Source of the DNA: Penelope pileata
Taxonomy: Eukaryota; Chordata; Aves; Galliformes; Cracidae
Length of the DNA stretch: 64,000 nucleotides
Direction: 5' to 3'
Assembly: GCA_013396635.1 (NCBI GenBank)
Contig: WBMW01005300.1
Location: 231,496-295,495, forward strand
Part shown: positions 50,665 to 63,090 of the stretch, piece after piece
Numbering within the stretch: the first letter of the stretch is position 1
Layout of the letters: each line of letters starts with the position of its first letter
Notes under the pieces: generated by a model
What the model was told of the DNA's origin: nothing
Seen by the model: only the letters and a program-made list of their open reading frames with translations
Databases searched by the model: none
Position numbers and translations under genes: made by a program

Positions 50665-50950
50665 TTTATAGAATCATAGAATCATTGGAGTTAGAAGGGA
50701 CCTTTAGAAGTCATCTGACCCAGCTCTCCTGCAATGCACAGGGACACCTGCAGCTACATCAGGTTGCTCAGAGCCCATCCAGCCTGACCTGGAATGTCTC
50801 CAGGGACAAGGCTTCCACCACATCTCTGGGCAGCCTGTGCCAGTGCTTTACCACCCTTATCGTAAAAAAGCCTTCTCCTTATATCCAGTCTAAATCTCCC
50901 CGCTTTTGGTTTGAAACCATTTTCCCTTGTCCTGTCACGTATCTCACATT
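50665..50950 (-). mobile_element. CR1 LINE 3' end, antisense
   Basis: Starts with the reverse-complement tail 'atagaatcatagaatcat', then 'gaagggacctttagaag', 'tgctcagagcccatccagcc', 'tctctgggcagcctgtgcca', 'aaaaaagccttctccttata', 'tccagtctaaatctcc' and 'cccttgtcctgtcac'. It is a 5'-truncated CR1 inserted on the minus strand. Frames over it are element shadows. Confidence 0.93.
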
Positions 50951-53900
50951 GCTGCCTGGACAGACGCCCAGGAGCAGGTGTACCTTCCCCACACAGTGTG
51001 TGCAAGCACCCCGTGGTGAACAAACACTGGTCCAACTGTTCCCATCAGATGCAGTCACTAGTAGTTCTGGTTTTGGAGGAAACATTGAACCAGTGTTTCC
51101 CTTTCCACCTGCAAAACAAGCTTTTGGCTTTCGAAACTTAAATAAGAAGATCATTTGACTGTAAATTTCCATGTTGAATAATTTAATGAAAGAAGAAAGG
51201 GAAAGGAAGCACAACAATAGAGGGGTTTATAGCCCAGAGGCAGTGATGAAAGTTTTAGGCTGTGGACATTTTTCCCCACTGCAATGTTATGACCCTCATT
51301 TACTGTGAAAGGAAAGATGAGTGCACCACGGTTGTGTTACTGTCACGTTATAATGTGGACAGGATGGTGTCTTTCAAGGAGGCTATCAAATGGTTCAGTT
51401 ATGTGGATAACCAACTAGATTTCTCTGCATGATGACACCGAGTGGAAATAACAGTTTGGGAATAACGAAGCTATATTTTTCCATTAAATAAAGTTTTATT
51501 TGTGGAACGTTGACTGATTTTTAAAGTAACATAGACTTTCTTTACCGCTAAGCCCACATCTTTATTACAAAGCCAAACTGTTCTCTCTGAAATCACATTG
51601 TGCATGTTGTAACAATACTCTCCCGCAGATGATGAATGTTTAGAACATATTTTTCCATATGAATCATCCATTCACTTAAAAAATAAATTATTTTATTAAA
51701 CAAAATGCAGCCATGTGACAAGTTTTGCAGTTCTGTGTTCCACTTTTCTTTTTCATTACGCTATTAAAAATTTATTGCTGTTTCAAATAATTTTCTGATG
51801 ACTGCATAATTTTTCCTCCTTATTCCCCTCATTTCCTTTTCAACATGATATCAAGCACTTTCTACCCTCACTTTACCGCAAGAATACCCAAGTAAAATAA
51901 ATGACCAAGAACTGATCCTGCAGTGGAATGAATGCAAATAGATCTGCAGTGCGTCCTTCAAACACAGCGACCCATAAATCTGCCTGTCGGCATTTCTCTG
52001 CTGAGCAAGGCCCTGAAAGGGAAATGAAATTGTCCTTACAATCCCTGACACTGATCACTGAAAAATACAAAATCTCTGCAATTTGTATATTTTCCTTTAA
52101 AACTAGAAGGTTAAGAGGGAGCATGAAAAGCATATGTTGTTGTTGAAAGGCTGGCAGTCTGGGTGAGCCTCCGCTACCAGATGCTGTTCTGCCACTGATG
52201 GTACTGCTCTTCGTGGGTATTAGCTGTCCATTTCACAGCCCCAAATAAAAGGTAAACAAGAGCCCAAGTTCCAGGAGTAATTCATTTTGATAATTGTTCT
52301 GCAGCTTTCTTTGTGCAATTTACTTCTATAAATATACACTAGGGGAATCATTTGTCTAGCGTACCATGGCACGGTAATTTCCTATATAATTTCATCCAAT
52401 TGCTGCAGGAACTCATTTGAGCAATTGTTAATTAATCATTAGCAATCATTAACTTTGGGTAGCAATGATTGCTAATCAAGATTTCTATGCTGCATTTTTA
52501 ATCTCTGAAGATTCATCATTAATCAAATTAGTAACATTTTTTGTTACTTGAGGAAAAGAAACTATGCATCCCATCAATTCAAAGGAGCTCTTAGTAACAT
52601 CTTTGCCTTTAAAATCATGATGTGCCTTCACTCAGGCTGTTGTGAAAGTCAGGGCCTTTTTTGTTGCATAAATTACTTGAAAATATTTTGCAGTTTAAAT
52701 TAACAATGCTTTCCTATTGTTCATGCTACCAGAAATTATACTGCAAGGAATAACCACGAGCACTCCAGCACTTTCCCTCATAGTTAATCTTTGCCTTATA
52801 GCATTGAAAAAAAACAGCTGCTGGTATTTTAATGTTCTTCTTTTCTCAGCATCCAATCTAATAATAATCTATTCTTTCTGTGCCCTGGTAGCCCAACAGC
52901 ACTGTTCTTATAACTGGTGTAGATGTTGTTGCATTGAGACTTCATGCAGCTCCCCAGCAGAGGAACATTCAGTTCTCATTTCCTACCACGCTGCAGTGAC
53001 TCTGCAGTGTCCTCTTGTGAAGACAAGTGACACAGATGGTGGACAGCAAGCAGGTGGACATCTGCCCTAAGAAAGAAAGGCTGAACAGCTGTCTCTGTGC
53101 TCCTTCTTCCATGCCTGTGCCTGCTGTCCTTGATAGCAGTGTCCATGGGAGGGAAGGCATAGGGTGAAGTCCTCACATCTCCAGTGAGGTCCTTCACCGT
53201 CTGTGGCTTGGCCAGGCTGCACTAGCCAGCCTGTGGCCCCATAGCTGGGATATGTGGTGACCACCTGGGAGAATTCCCCTCTCTGAGGCACGACACCAAA
53301 GCAGCCTGGAAGATGGGGGATGTTTGGGAGCAGAGGGCTGATGGCCTCACTGAACTTAGCTTGATGCCAACATCAAGGGCAAGCAACTGATGTGTGCAGC
53401 TTCCCTCCACCCAAAAACCAAAGAGAAATACTAATCAACTAGCAGGGCTATGAGTGCCTGAGAAGGAGGATCGTGGTCTATCAGAGGATCCCCTCCATCC
53501 AGATGAGCCAGCCCAGCGGTACCAGGGCACCTTAAGCAGTTGTGAAGCGGCTCCAGCCCCCTGCAGGCCTATGTGGCTTCCACATCCTCCTCCTGCTGCG
53601 TTGGAGCTTATCAGGGCCTGGCCTGCCAGCCCCAGCACTGACGGATTAGCTGTGCCTGTGGGCGCTTACCCAGAGAGATAAGCTGCTCACGGCTCACCTC
53701 ACAGGGAGCCGCGCGGATTAAGGTGCGCCAAGGCTCCTGAGGGGAAAACGCCAGGAACGGCACAAACATCTTATCACTGCCGCTTGCTAATGCATGCTAT
53801 TACGTGTGTTATTAAAGCTCATTTCCCATAGAGCCACGTGTTGTGGGGCCGTGAATAGTATCGGGCTGAAATCAGGGTGATCTTATTTCAAAGAATTCCA

Positions 53901-56900
53901 GAGGAATGAACTGTAATTTGCCACTAATTGCAAAGAAGCTTTGATAAAAACTCTGAACAGATTCCCAACAGCACATATTTTCCAGAGCCCGCCTGGCAAT
54001 TTTCAATAAAACTCATGAACAATATGACCATTAACTGTCATGTTAAATGTCATCCAGATTTGTTCAAATCATTTGTCACTGTGCTGCATCTTTTCACAAT
54101 CTATGGTGTGTGGCCACATTTGGGCTTGCTCAGCGATACATGTGTGGAGAAAAATGTGATGAAGTTCGCATGAAGCCCACCAGGGATGGGTGATTACCTT
54201 TCCCATTTGACTTTTCCTTAAAGAACACAGTTACCTTGGAGTTTGTAGCTTCATTTGCAGACAGATTGCATCCTCACAAATCCCCTTACATGTAAAGGTT
54301 TAAATGCAGCCAGTAAGTATTTTCTTGCAAGGAGAAGGTCATCAGCAGTGACAGCATTTGGATCACAACGTGAGCCACATGATGATGGTTTGTGGCAGCA
54401 TCTGCAGCACTGTATGGGTGTGCATGGCTTCCTAAATGGGTGCTGGAGGAGGAGAGGACCAGGTCTGAGCCCAACACCACGGCTTGTGGGTGGGCAGGGC
54501 AGCTCCTGGGGTCTTGGCAGGTCCTGCGCTGCACTGGGTGCCAACAGTGCGGTCTGTGGGGACTTCCAGTGGCTCCCGAGATGTTTGAGTTAAGCTCTTT
54601 TAGAGTATGCTGAATAACATACTTATTGAAAAGAGTCACCCTTTTGCGCTTGGCTTGGCTGCTCGTGTATTTTAATGGCTGTAAACGTTCAGAAAGTATT
54701 CTGAAGACTTCCCCATTGTAGCAAAGCCATTTAGTTATTGTGAGTGCTTATAAAAGGGGCAGGTTGTTTTTCCTTAAATTTGTTGCTGTTTTCATGTTCC
54801 AACAGCTGTAATCAATACCAGATGAGTCAAGTTAGCAGCCAAACAAGAAGACTTGGCAGATAGTTGAAACAAACAATTTGTAATACCTCATGGGAAAGTT
54901 ATTTTTTCAAATTATTCAGCAAATATTGCGAATTCGCAGACAATTAGGAAATCTTTTGAACATTTTGTCATCGTGAAAGATCTATGTCTATATAGAATAT
55001 CATTTTAAATTAATATTTCAACTGGCTCATGTTTAATTTATTCTGTGTATCTGGCCCGGTTTTGTCCTATTGATGGAGGAAACAGCAGATGTGTGAATGT
55101 TCTTTGATTCCTGAATTCCCCATTTAATAAAGTATATTAAAAAATTAAGAACAAGCTTTAAGGCACGTCCCACTGCACTGCCAGTTCTCCTAAGAAGATT
55201 AGTGGATGTGATGGCATCCCCGTCCTCGCTGTGCTGGGATCTTGGCTGCCGGCTGCTGGGAGGCGGGGATCTTCCCTCACGTATGCACAAGCCATTAACA
55301 AATATAAGTGTTGGTATTTTAAGTTGCCTAAATTAGGAGATGTCAGTGCATGATATTCATTAGGCTGAACCCTCTGCTGACGTAAACCCACAGAAGGAGA
55401 TGGTATAAATGAAACTAACTCTGACAATCTAAAAAGCCCTCAGTGCAAGATTTCTTATATCAACATAAAAACAAACAAACAATCAGGTATTATCTTTTTT
55501 TATTTAAATACCAAAGGACAGCTCGAGTGAGCGTCTTTGCAGCTGACATTGTACTTGCTAGCAACCCAGGTAAGATTTCTCTACTCTGCTTGAACACGCG
55601 TTCTCTGCCTTGCAGCCCTGGTGTGGCCAACACTGTGTCCAGCGCTGCTGCAGATTGAGGGTACAAAGGGGAAAATTTCAGTGTTTGAGTCCCTTTTTAA
55701 TAATTTAAATGCACTCTGATTTGAAATGATGGATATAGTCAGATTCTGTTGTCTTTTTGCTCAAAAGGAGTCAATGTGATCAAACTTCCTTGAAAGCTTT
55801 TGCAATGAAAACAGCTTGAGCCCACAGAAAGCCCTGTTGCTTAAAACACCTCAAAATCTGGTGTGGATGTTCTCTACATGCTTGGTCAAGATATGTAGCT
55901 TATCCTTGACACCAGCCAAGCTAGGCACCGAAAACTGGTGCAAACGCTAGTAATTGTTTTTTAACAGAAACTCTTCAAGGGGTGTGACTCCAGGGCCAGG
56001 CACAAAGTGAGGGCAGTGCAGGCAGTGCTGCCAGACAAGCTCCAGCAGCAGTGTGCACGCAGCAGCTTCCCGGGCGGCCTCGTGGTGTTTCAGCACTGAG
56101 CTCCAGCATGAGGTGCTGCTTGGGCTGGGGTGCTTACAGTGCAATACAGCCTGGTTTTGGTCAACTCTAGTTGAATAATAGGAAAAATAGACTAAAGAAA
56201 GAAGCATTACAATAAATGCTATTAAACAAAAAAATGGTTTTAATCCAAATTCCAAATCTGCATCAGAATTCTGCTCTAATCAGAAAGCGTGCAATCCAGA
56301 AAGTGTTTGCCTTTTCAAATATGCTAGGAACCACAGATATCATCATTTTTTATTAACGTCTCTTTTATTTTCGTAACAAGATCTTCTCAAATGACTACCT
56401 CCTGACATCTTTATAGAATACCTATTTCTTTTCTCCCTCTCTTGCTGTGCTTCACAAAGTCACATTACACTGCAACATTTAAAGCATGGATAGAACTTGA
56501 CAGTACTTCACACAAAGTATACTTTTCAAGAACAGAAATAGTAAATGCCCAGGAAATTGCTATTTTTTCTGCCACTGCCAATTAAATCCATGGAAAGGGA
56601 AAAAATATACACTGAAAATTTGCTAAATGGCCCAACAGTCCAAATGGTTTTTCAGATGCAGAGGAAACTTCAGGCTACAGAGGTGTCCTTCCTGCAAGCA
56701 GAAAATTTTGAAACTAAGAAAACTTCACTTGGAAGCCCTTATTATAATTCACAACTTTATTTATACTTTGTCTTCTATTCTGCAAATAACCTTCTTGTAA
56801 TTTTGTCCCGGTATTAAATATTCCGTTTCAGCCCCAGCAGGTGTTGTAAGACCGAAACAACAGTTGTCATTACATTTAGGAATCAGTTTTGCTACAATAA

Positions 56901-58869
56901 GGAGTTCTAAAAAGAAAGAATGCAATCTGGTATTTCTGCTGTAGGTAACAAATATTCTTCCCAAAACCATGTTTTTTTTTTTCATTGTTGAGTGATAATA
57001 TTCTGTTCTTTTCCTGATTTACACATTTTGGCCCTTCAGAATACCCTTCATCTTTCAATTAGTTTCCCTATTACTTGTATAATTAAAGACAAATCAGATT
57101 ATGGTGATTAGCATATATTATAAACCATTTTACTAATTTCTGAGGGCATATTTCTACAAGGGATAACACAGAAATTAGAAGACTAATTAGGCCAAAATTA
57201 CCTTTGCTAATGAATCTAAGCAGTAGTTAAATCCTCTAACAAAAGAGACATTTCTGTGCTTTGGAGGTAGAAGGTTCGGTTCTCAGGAACCACCATTAGC
57301 AATAAATCTGTTGAGTTTCAAGAAGATTTGTGAAGGGCTCAGCTCCAATACACCTGAACTAATTCTCTGAAAATCTGCTGCTGTTAGGACTGACTGTGAT
57401 AGCTTAAGACATTGGTACTGTTGTATGAGGGAAGAAGAAATCCCTCCCCATACTCAGCTCTTTCCACTCTTCTCAGGACTCATGGGGACAAAGCAGGAGG
57501 TTTGAGGGACTGATGCCAGACTTTGTGTGAGGTGTGGGTCTGTGGCCAGGCATCAGTGCCCAGCCAGGGGGGCCAGCAGAGTGCTCCTTTCCCTGGTTCT
57601 TCACTGAGACACAGAACTGGACTGTCACAACCAAGCTGTTCCTGTTTGCCAGCTCTGACTTCGGGCGCTACTTACCTGCTGAAACTTTCAGCTTCTGAGC
57701 TGAAGTTTTCCACACAAGATTTCTTCCCCAGAATTAATTTCATATAAATGCGCAAGTAACAAGGCTGTTATTTTTGCAGACAGGGATAATATTCTCTCTT
57801 CATCTGATGGAAAAAAGGACACAAAAAGGCGGAGAGGGAGAGAGAAAAGCAATAGATGATTGTTTTGAACAGCTCTGGTGTTGAAATGGGTGGGGGCAAG
57901 GAAAGAGTGAAACTCTATAGGAAAATAGCCCTTGGAGAGGAGACGGGCCTTTTGGTGTTCCAGCAAAGCTAGCCAAGGCCTTGGGATGATGGTTTCCATA
58001 TGCACAATGGGTTTGCACAACCGTTTCCCCATATTCTCCATAAAGCATGGCAGGGCCGTGCTGTTGCTCATTGTGCACACCGAAATACCTCACTGCCCCA
58101 TGCGATGGGCTGTGCCTCCATCACTCTGAGGGCACTGGAGGAGGGAACGCAGGAAGAGAGCAAGCTTCAGGTGCCAGCAAAGAGGTCTCTTGGCAGTGAC
58201 TTGTTTATCGACCTGTACCACACCAGGTAGCTGACAGGCCAGTTCTTTAGAAAACAATAGGAAAAGACCTACTATTGCAGTCACTGTGCAAGTCAAGGAG
58301 TGTATGGGTGAGTGAGCACACCAGCTGCATTTTGAGAGCCTCTAAATGAAGCCTTGCTTTGCCTGCTCCAGCAAAAGAATGCAACGCGGGGCATTGATTT
58401 CAATGCAAGTGTCACCAATAGCCATGGTCCCTGAGAGGAACCCCTGGCACAGAGCACTCCTCCCAGGACAACAGCTCGAGCCACATCCCCAGGAATGTCC
58501 CCCATGTGTCCGGCTCCTCTCAGCTAGATGCCACCCCTGTGCTTCCTCCTGCCCCTTTCCTTAACCATTCCTGAGGCTGCGGCTTTGAGCAAGCTGGCTG
58601 GGAACACAGCTGCGACCACCCGTCTTGCAACCACAGCTACCAAAACCCTACTGCTAGTGCCTGATACAATAAAAGAAATCATAAAACCTGTTGGGACCAT
58701 GGTGAATAGAAACCAGCTTCCGTGGACAAGGAGGGACAAGGTGTTGATGGTAGCTGAACAAGCCCCAGGTGTCTGTGTCAGGAAGTCCTCGGGCCTGGCA
58801 GGTGGAGTGTGCTGCCAGGGACAGCAGGATGAGGTGTGGGTGGTAGGTGTGAAAGAAATACCCACAGAA
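50951..58869. other. Intergenic region, AT-rich, enhancer-like stretches
   Basis: About 8 kb with no recognisable exon, RNA gene or element. Several AT-rich blocks are dense in homeodomain-type TAAT/ATTA motifs: about 52380-52540, 53780-53930, 55300-55400 and 57080-57240. This is what conserved non-coding enhancers near developmental genes often look like, but conservation cannot be tested here. Confidence 0.45.
52439..52475. repeat. Inverted repeat in a TAAT-rich block
   Basis: TTAGCAATCATT (52439-52450) and its exact reverse complement AATGATTGCTAA (52464-52475) are separated by 13 bases. Both arms contain homeodomain/POU-like cores. It sits in an AT-rich block that also has TTAATTAA. Confidence 0.75.
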
Positions 58870-58874
58870 TTCAG

Positions 58875-59213
58875 GATTGGCATGGGGAAAATGGGTGAGA
58901 CCTCACCTGGCATACTGCATCCAGCTGTGGAGTCCTCACACAGGAGAGACATGGACCTATTGGAGTGTGTCCACAAAAATCACACAAGGGATGGAACACC
59001 TCCCCTGTGAGGACAGGCTGAGAGAGCTGGGGCTATTCAGCCTGGAGAAGAGAAGGCTCTGGGGAGAACTAATAGCAGCCTTTCAGTACCTAAATGGGGC
59101 TATAAGAAAGAAGGGAACAGACTCTTTAGCAGTAGGTGTCCCTGTTCATTGCAGGGGAGTTGGGTCAGATGACCTTTAAAGGTCCATTCCAACTCAAACG
59201 ATTCTATGACACA
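58875..59213 (+). mobile_element. CR1 LINE 3' fragment with internal deletion
   Basis: Recognisable blocks are 'tggcatactgcatccagctg', 'acaggctgagagagctgggg', 'tattcagcctggagaagaga', 'agcagcctttcagtacctaa', and then the end 'gacctttaaaggtccattcc' with 'cgattctatgaca'. Between 'cagactctttagcagta' and 'ggtgtccctgttcattgcag' the stretch of roughly 150-200 bases present in other copies (for example 14300-14470) is missing. Confidence 0.9.
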
Positions 59214-62179
59214 GAATAGAGAAAAAGCTGAGCCTGAGCCATTAGTGTTACCCATACCCACAGGGTAGAAGAACACAACAGATGTCTATTCTGCTGAGTC
59301 AGATGATGCTTTAGTACATAAAGCTAAATGGAAAAAAACATAAATTTCTCTTCACCTGTGTGCTACTGTAGTAGCAGTGTAGCCCAAAGTGAGATGGGAG
59401 CTTTAAAACCAATGCAATAAAAACTTAATGGCAGGAGAGCACACCGAAGGGCAGCCAGAATGAGCAGGTGAGCTGCTTGGCTGTGCTCTGCCAAGGGGAG
59501 GCCCTGACCCTGCGTGGGGTGAGCAGTGTGCTATGCCAGCACCCTGCCCTAGCGGGAACTGCGACAGGGCACCCTGAGGAGCACCCCAAGGAACGGGCTG
59601 AGGTTACACTGCTCGCTTACTGGAAGCATTTCCTTTTGCCTATCTCAGGTTTCTGCCTCTTACAGCTCAAGGTTTCCTCTGTTCAGGGCTGTACATTCCT
59701 CTCTGGGAGGCAGCCAGCCACCAGCTAGACACTGCAGCAGCAGCTCCCGTGGTGGCTTTGGGGCTGCTGGGCTGTGCAGCAGAGGCTGGCGGTGGCTCTG
59801 CTCCCTGCACACAGGGTCTGCAGAGAAAGCTCACCCCTGGCCACAATGAGTAAACCTCAGCACAGTGTCACGGGACAGGGGCTGAGGGGCCGTCAGAAAA
59901 CTGGCAGACTCCTGGGATGTGGAACAAAATTGTCTTCAGCTGTTGCCTTACAACCTGAATGTTAAACAGGTGGATTCCTCTCCACTCTCCCTGGCCATTC
60001 AGCACCTAGATGTCCTGCTCAACATGAGGTTTTCCAAGTGCTCTCCAGGTGCTCCCACTGCTCTCTGCACCAGGCGTAAAGCAGGCTGGGGCCTGGCCAC
60101 CAGAACTCCCCTCTCTGTGTGCAGAAGGCCTACGCCAACACCTGGCCTGGCCTGCCTGAGTGGTGCAGCCCAAGACCCCCTGACCTGCGCTGCCCAGCCT
60201 TCCCGCCCCTCCTCTCTGTGCCCATGGCCACGTATTGCATCTTGCTACAGCATTTGCTTTAGCTCAGGAAGGCTTTCTGTTAAGGCAAGCACTAGGGTAT
60301 GACCTGATCAAGCTCGAGTGCGTTTATTTATTTTTTGCCTTGGGAAGAAAGCTTTCCCAGAACGTAAAGCGTAACAGTTAATAACATTTTTTTTCCCTGT
60401 GGCACTTATAAAATGTGTAAGTGAAAAGAATTATTGCCAAATATAGGGTTCAAGACACAAAGAACATTAAATAATTTTCCAGAAGAATTTATTGTGGGGG
60501 AAGCAGTGGGAGGTGAGAGGCAGGGCTTCTCCCTGTGTTTCATTTTCCTCAGCTGTGTGTGACAGCAGCTGTGTCAGCGTGACTTTATGGAGAGCATGCT
60601 CACACAGAGCTGGAAGCTGGCTAGACTGCGATGGATGGTGCCAAACCTCTATTGTTTGGCTGAAGGTGGGTATTTTGGAGTGGCTTCGCTTTAAAAACAG
60701 CTGTTCTCCAAACTTTCTGTTCTATTTGAGGTTTCAGAGAAGTTCCTGGTGAGGCAGCAATCGTGGTAAAGGTAATCATGGAATGAGAGCAAATCTACCA
60801 CTCCTCTAAGATAGTTTCGTTAGACTGAAAGACAAAGAACATTCGGAAACATTTCCATGCCTGGGTAAGCATTGCTGAGGAGGCCTTGCAGGAACGCTGT
60901 GCTCCAGGACAGGCAGTTCACCCAACAGCAGGCAGCCGGCTGTGCGCAGCCCCGGCCCGCCGAGCTCCAGCCTGGCTCGCGCTGGAAATGCTGGCAGCAA
61001 CAGGAATGTTGGCTGTGGGAGAGGCATGTGTTTTAGCACGGAACATCTGCTCCAGCAAAAGCCGAAGCAGGGATGCAGTTGTGCTAACAGAAAGCGCTCT
61101 TGCCAGCACAGCATACACAAAGTACAACAGCAACAGTCCCTTTCCAGCTCTTGGCATCTATGTGGGGATTGAACCAGAAGCATCTGCTGTTCCTGTGCAA
61201 GCTGAAGAGCAGAAGGCTCAGGGGTTGCATTATCGGCTCTGGGCTAGGTGTCACACACCTGCCAGTGGATGCTGAAGTCTGAGCACCTGCAGAAATCAGA
61301 AGCTTGCACTGGTGGAGCACACTGCACTTTCAAATGGGGACAGGCTCTGGGTGCACAAGGAGCTGGTTCCCTGTCTGCACCAGTGTGCCTGTGCTACAGC
61401 CTGATCTCCGAGTGCTCAAAACAGGGCTAATCCCCAGTATTGATAAGTCCTCATAAAAATCCTGCTAAGAGCAGTAAATCTCACTAAAATGCCACTTGGC
61501 AAAATTCATGACAGGCTGTCTCAGGCCGATGGGGCTAAATAGCACTGGCAGTTTCTTCAAAAAGAGCACCCTCAAGGCACTGCACTGACACGTTCCTGGG
61601 GCCAGCATGGTGCGAAATCCAAGGGGATCTCAGGGAGATGAGATTTTGGCTTTGCTTGGGAACCAGAGACCCTGTAACAACAGCTTACTTTGTCAGAGGC
61701 CACCAGGTGCCAGGGTGAGGGAATTTACGTTCACGAGACAAATGCAAATTCCAGTGAGGAGATTAAATTTGTAAGACACTTACGGAAAATAAACATCCTG
61801 GTTAGCAAGAGAGACTGGAGAACCGGTGCTAAGTGTAACCTGGTCCTTGGACCGCAGACAGCAGAGACAGTGTTAATGGATAACTTGATACCCACAGTGC
61901 TGGAGAAAACCTCAGAAGTCCATTTGAAAGGAGGTACAGACAGTCTGTGTGTGTGTAAGATAAGGAAGGAGGACAACAAGCACGGCTCTGTTTAAGTCAC
62001 TCAGTATGACTGAAGATATGGGAAGAGGATCCTAAAAACTGGTAAGGCTGCAGGAGACCCTGCTTCTCAGGGTAGCAGGATTCTGATTTTCCTGGCTTGA
62101 GATGCAGGATACAAGCAGGAGAAAAGGAGTTTTTTCTTACTGAACAAGTTTCCATTTGAGAAGACAGAAGCAGAAGCAG
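59214..62179. other. Intergenic, no supported gene
   Basis: About 3 kb of unique-looking sequence. Short open frames on both strands (59468-59728, 59919-60302, 60806-61275, 61690-61995) carry no motif I recognise. Nothing else was seen. Confidence 0.5.
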
Positions 62180-62560
62180 ATCCATTCACAAACATGACAG
62201 GTAAGAAGGTTATGAGAAATAGGCAACACGGATTGCCCTCTGTAACATTGCAGCTCACTATGTGGGAAAGGTGAGAGCCATGAATGTAATACACCTTGAT
62301 TTTGTTAATGAATTTGATGTCATCACTCACAGCATTGTCATTTGGAAGACGAAGAAATACAGGCTGGCGAAAAGAAAAAAATAGGTGGATTGAAAAGCAG
62401 CTGAACCTCTGGGCTCAGAGCGTGGCTCGCATCTGGTTGGTGGCTGTTTATTAGAGGAGTACTGCAGGGGTTGTTTGATGTCTTCATCAACAACCTGCTT
62501 GGTAATGAAAAGAACCATCAGCAAATTTGTAAAAGATATTTAATTAGAATAAGTGTCTGA
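62180..62560 (+). mobile_element. Degenerate CR1 reverse-transcriptase relic
   Basis: Decayed similarity to the CR1 ORF2 reverse-transcriptase region: 'ggttatgagaaataggcaac' with 'gggattgcc'-like sequence, 'acaccttgattttgttaatg', 'ggtggattgaaaagcagctg', 'tcttcatcaacaacctgc' and 'agcaaatttgtaaaagat' follow the order of the consensus element. Several stops and indels are present; it is clearly dead. Confidence 0.6.
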
Positions 62561-62639
62561 CAAGATGAGAGGCAGAGATTAAATCTGAAGAATCTTTGCT
62601 ATACATGAGGACTAGGCCAACTTAAACGGCTCTAGGAGT

Positions 62640-63090
62640 TTAAGAAGGAGAAACACAAAGTTTTGAACCTGTGGCACTAGTAGCCATGCTAAAGAAGCCG
62701 TGGATGTCTACAGTGGGTGATGCTGACAGGACACTTTCCCTGCAAATAAGGCAACTGAAACACTGGGCTACATTATGAGGAACATTGCCAGTAGACTGAG
62801 GAACTAAAAGAGAGACTTCTTGATCAGCCACCCTTGTCCTCATGGGTGACTGCAACTTGCCAGACATTGACTGGGAGTACCGCAGAGCTGATACAAACAG
62901 GTCCCGGAGATTCCTGGAGCTGGGCATTGGAAAGAGCTTCACAAGGAGAGTAGCGTAGTGCTGGAGTAGGGTGACCAGAAACATTGTCAAATCTCTATCC
63001 TTGGGATGGCAAGAGTCCTGCTTTGAGTGGGAGGTAGGAGTAGGTGACCTTTGAAGGTGTTTTCCGACCGAAGTATTCATGTTCCTATGG
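62640..63090 (+). mobile_element. CR1 relic: endonuclease segment joined to a 3' end
   Basis: At 62841-62942 the + strand reads LMGDCNLPDIDWEYRRAD, then TNRSRRFLELGIGKSF, which matches the CR1 ORF2 apurinic-type endonuclease around its GDxN motif. About 90 bases later comes a CR1 3' terminus ('gtgacctttgaaggtgtttt', then 'attcatgttcctatgg'). The reverse-transcriptase region that should separate them is absent. Stops interrupt the frame. Confidence 0.75.

Noticed and set aside
57255..57300. tRNA-like motif (ggttcggttctcaggaacc)
   Set aside because: It is only a short T-arm-like stem. No A box, acceptor stem or anticodon arm could be built.
58528..59010. 160-codon + strand frame (MPPLCFLLPLSL..)
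   Set aside because: It runs into the CR1 fragment at 58875 and has no recognised domain. Composition and position suggest chance.
61690..61995. 101-codon + strand frame, considered as a pseudogene
   Set aside because: I could not match it to any family. It may be decayed CR1 or other repeat sequence, so I leave it unannotated.
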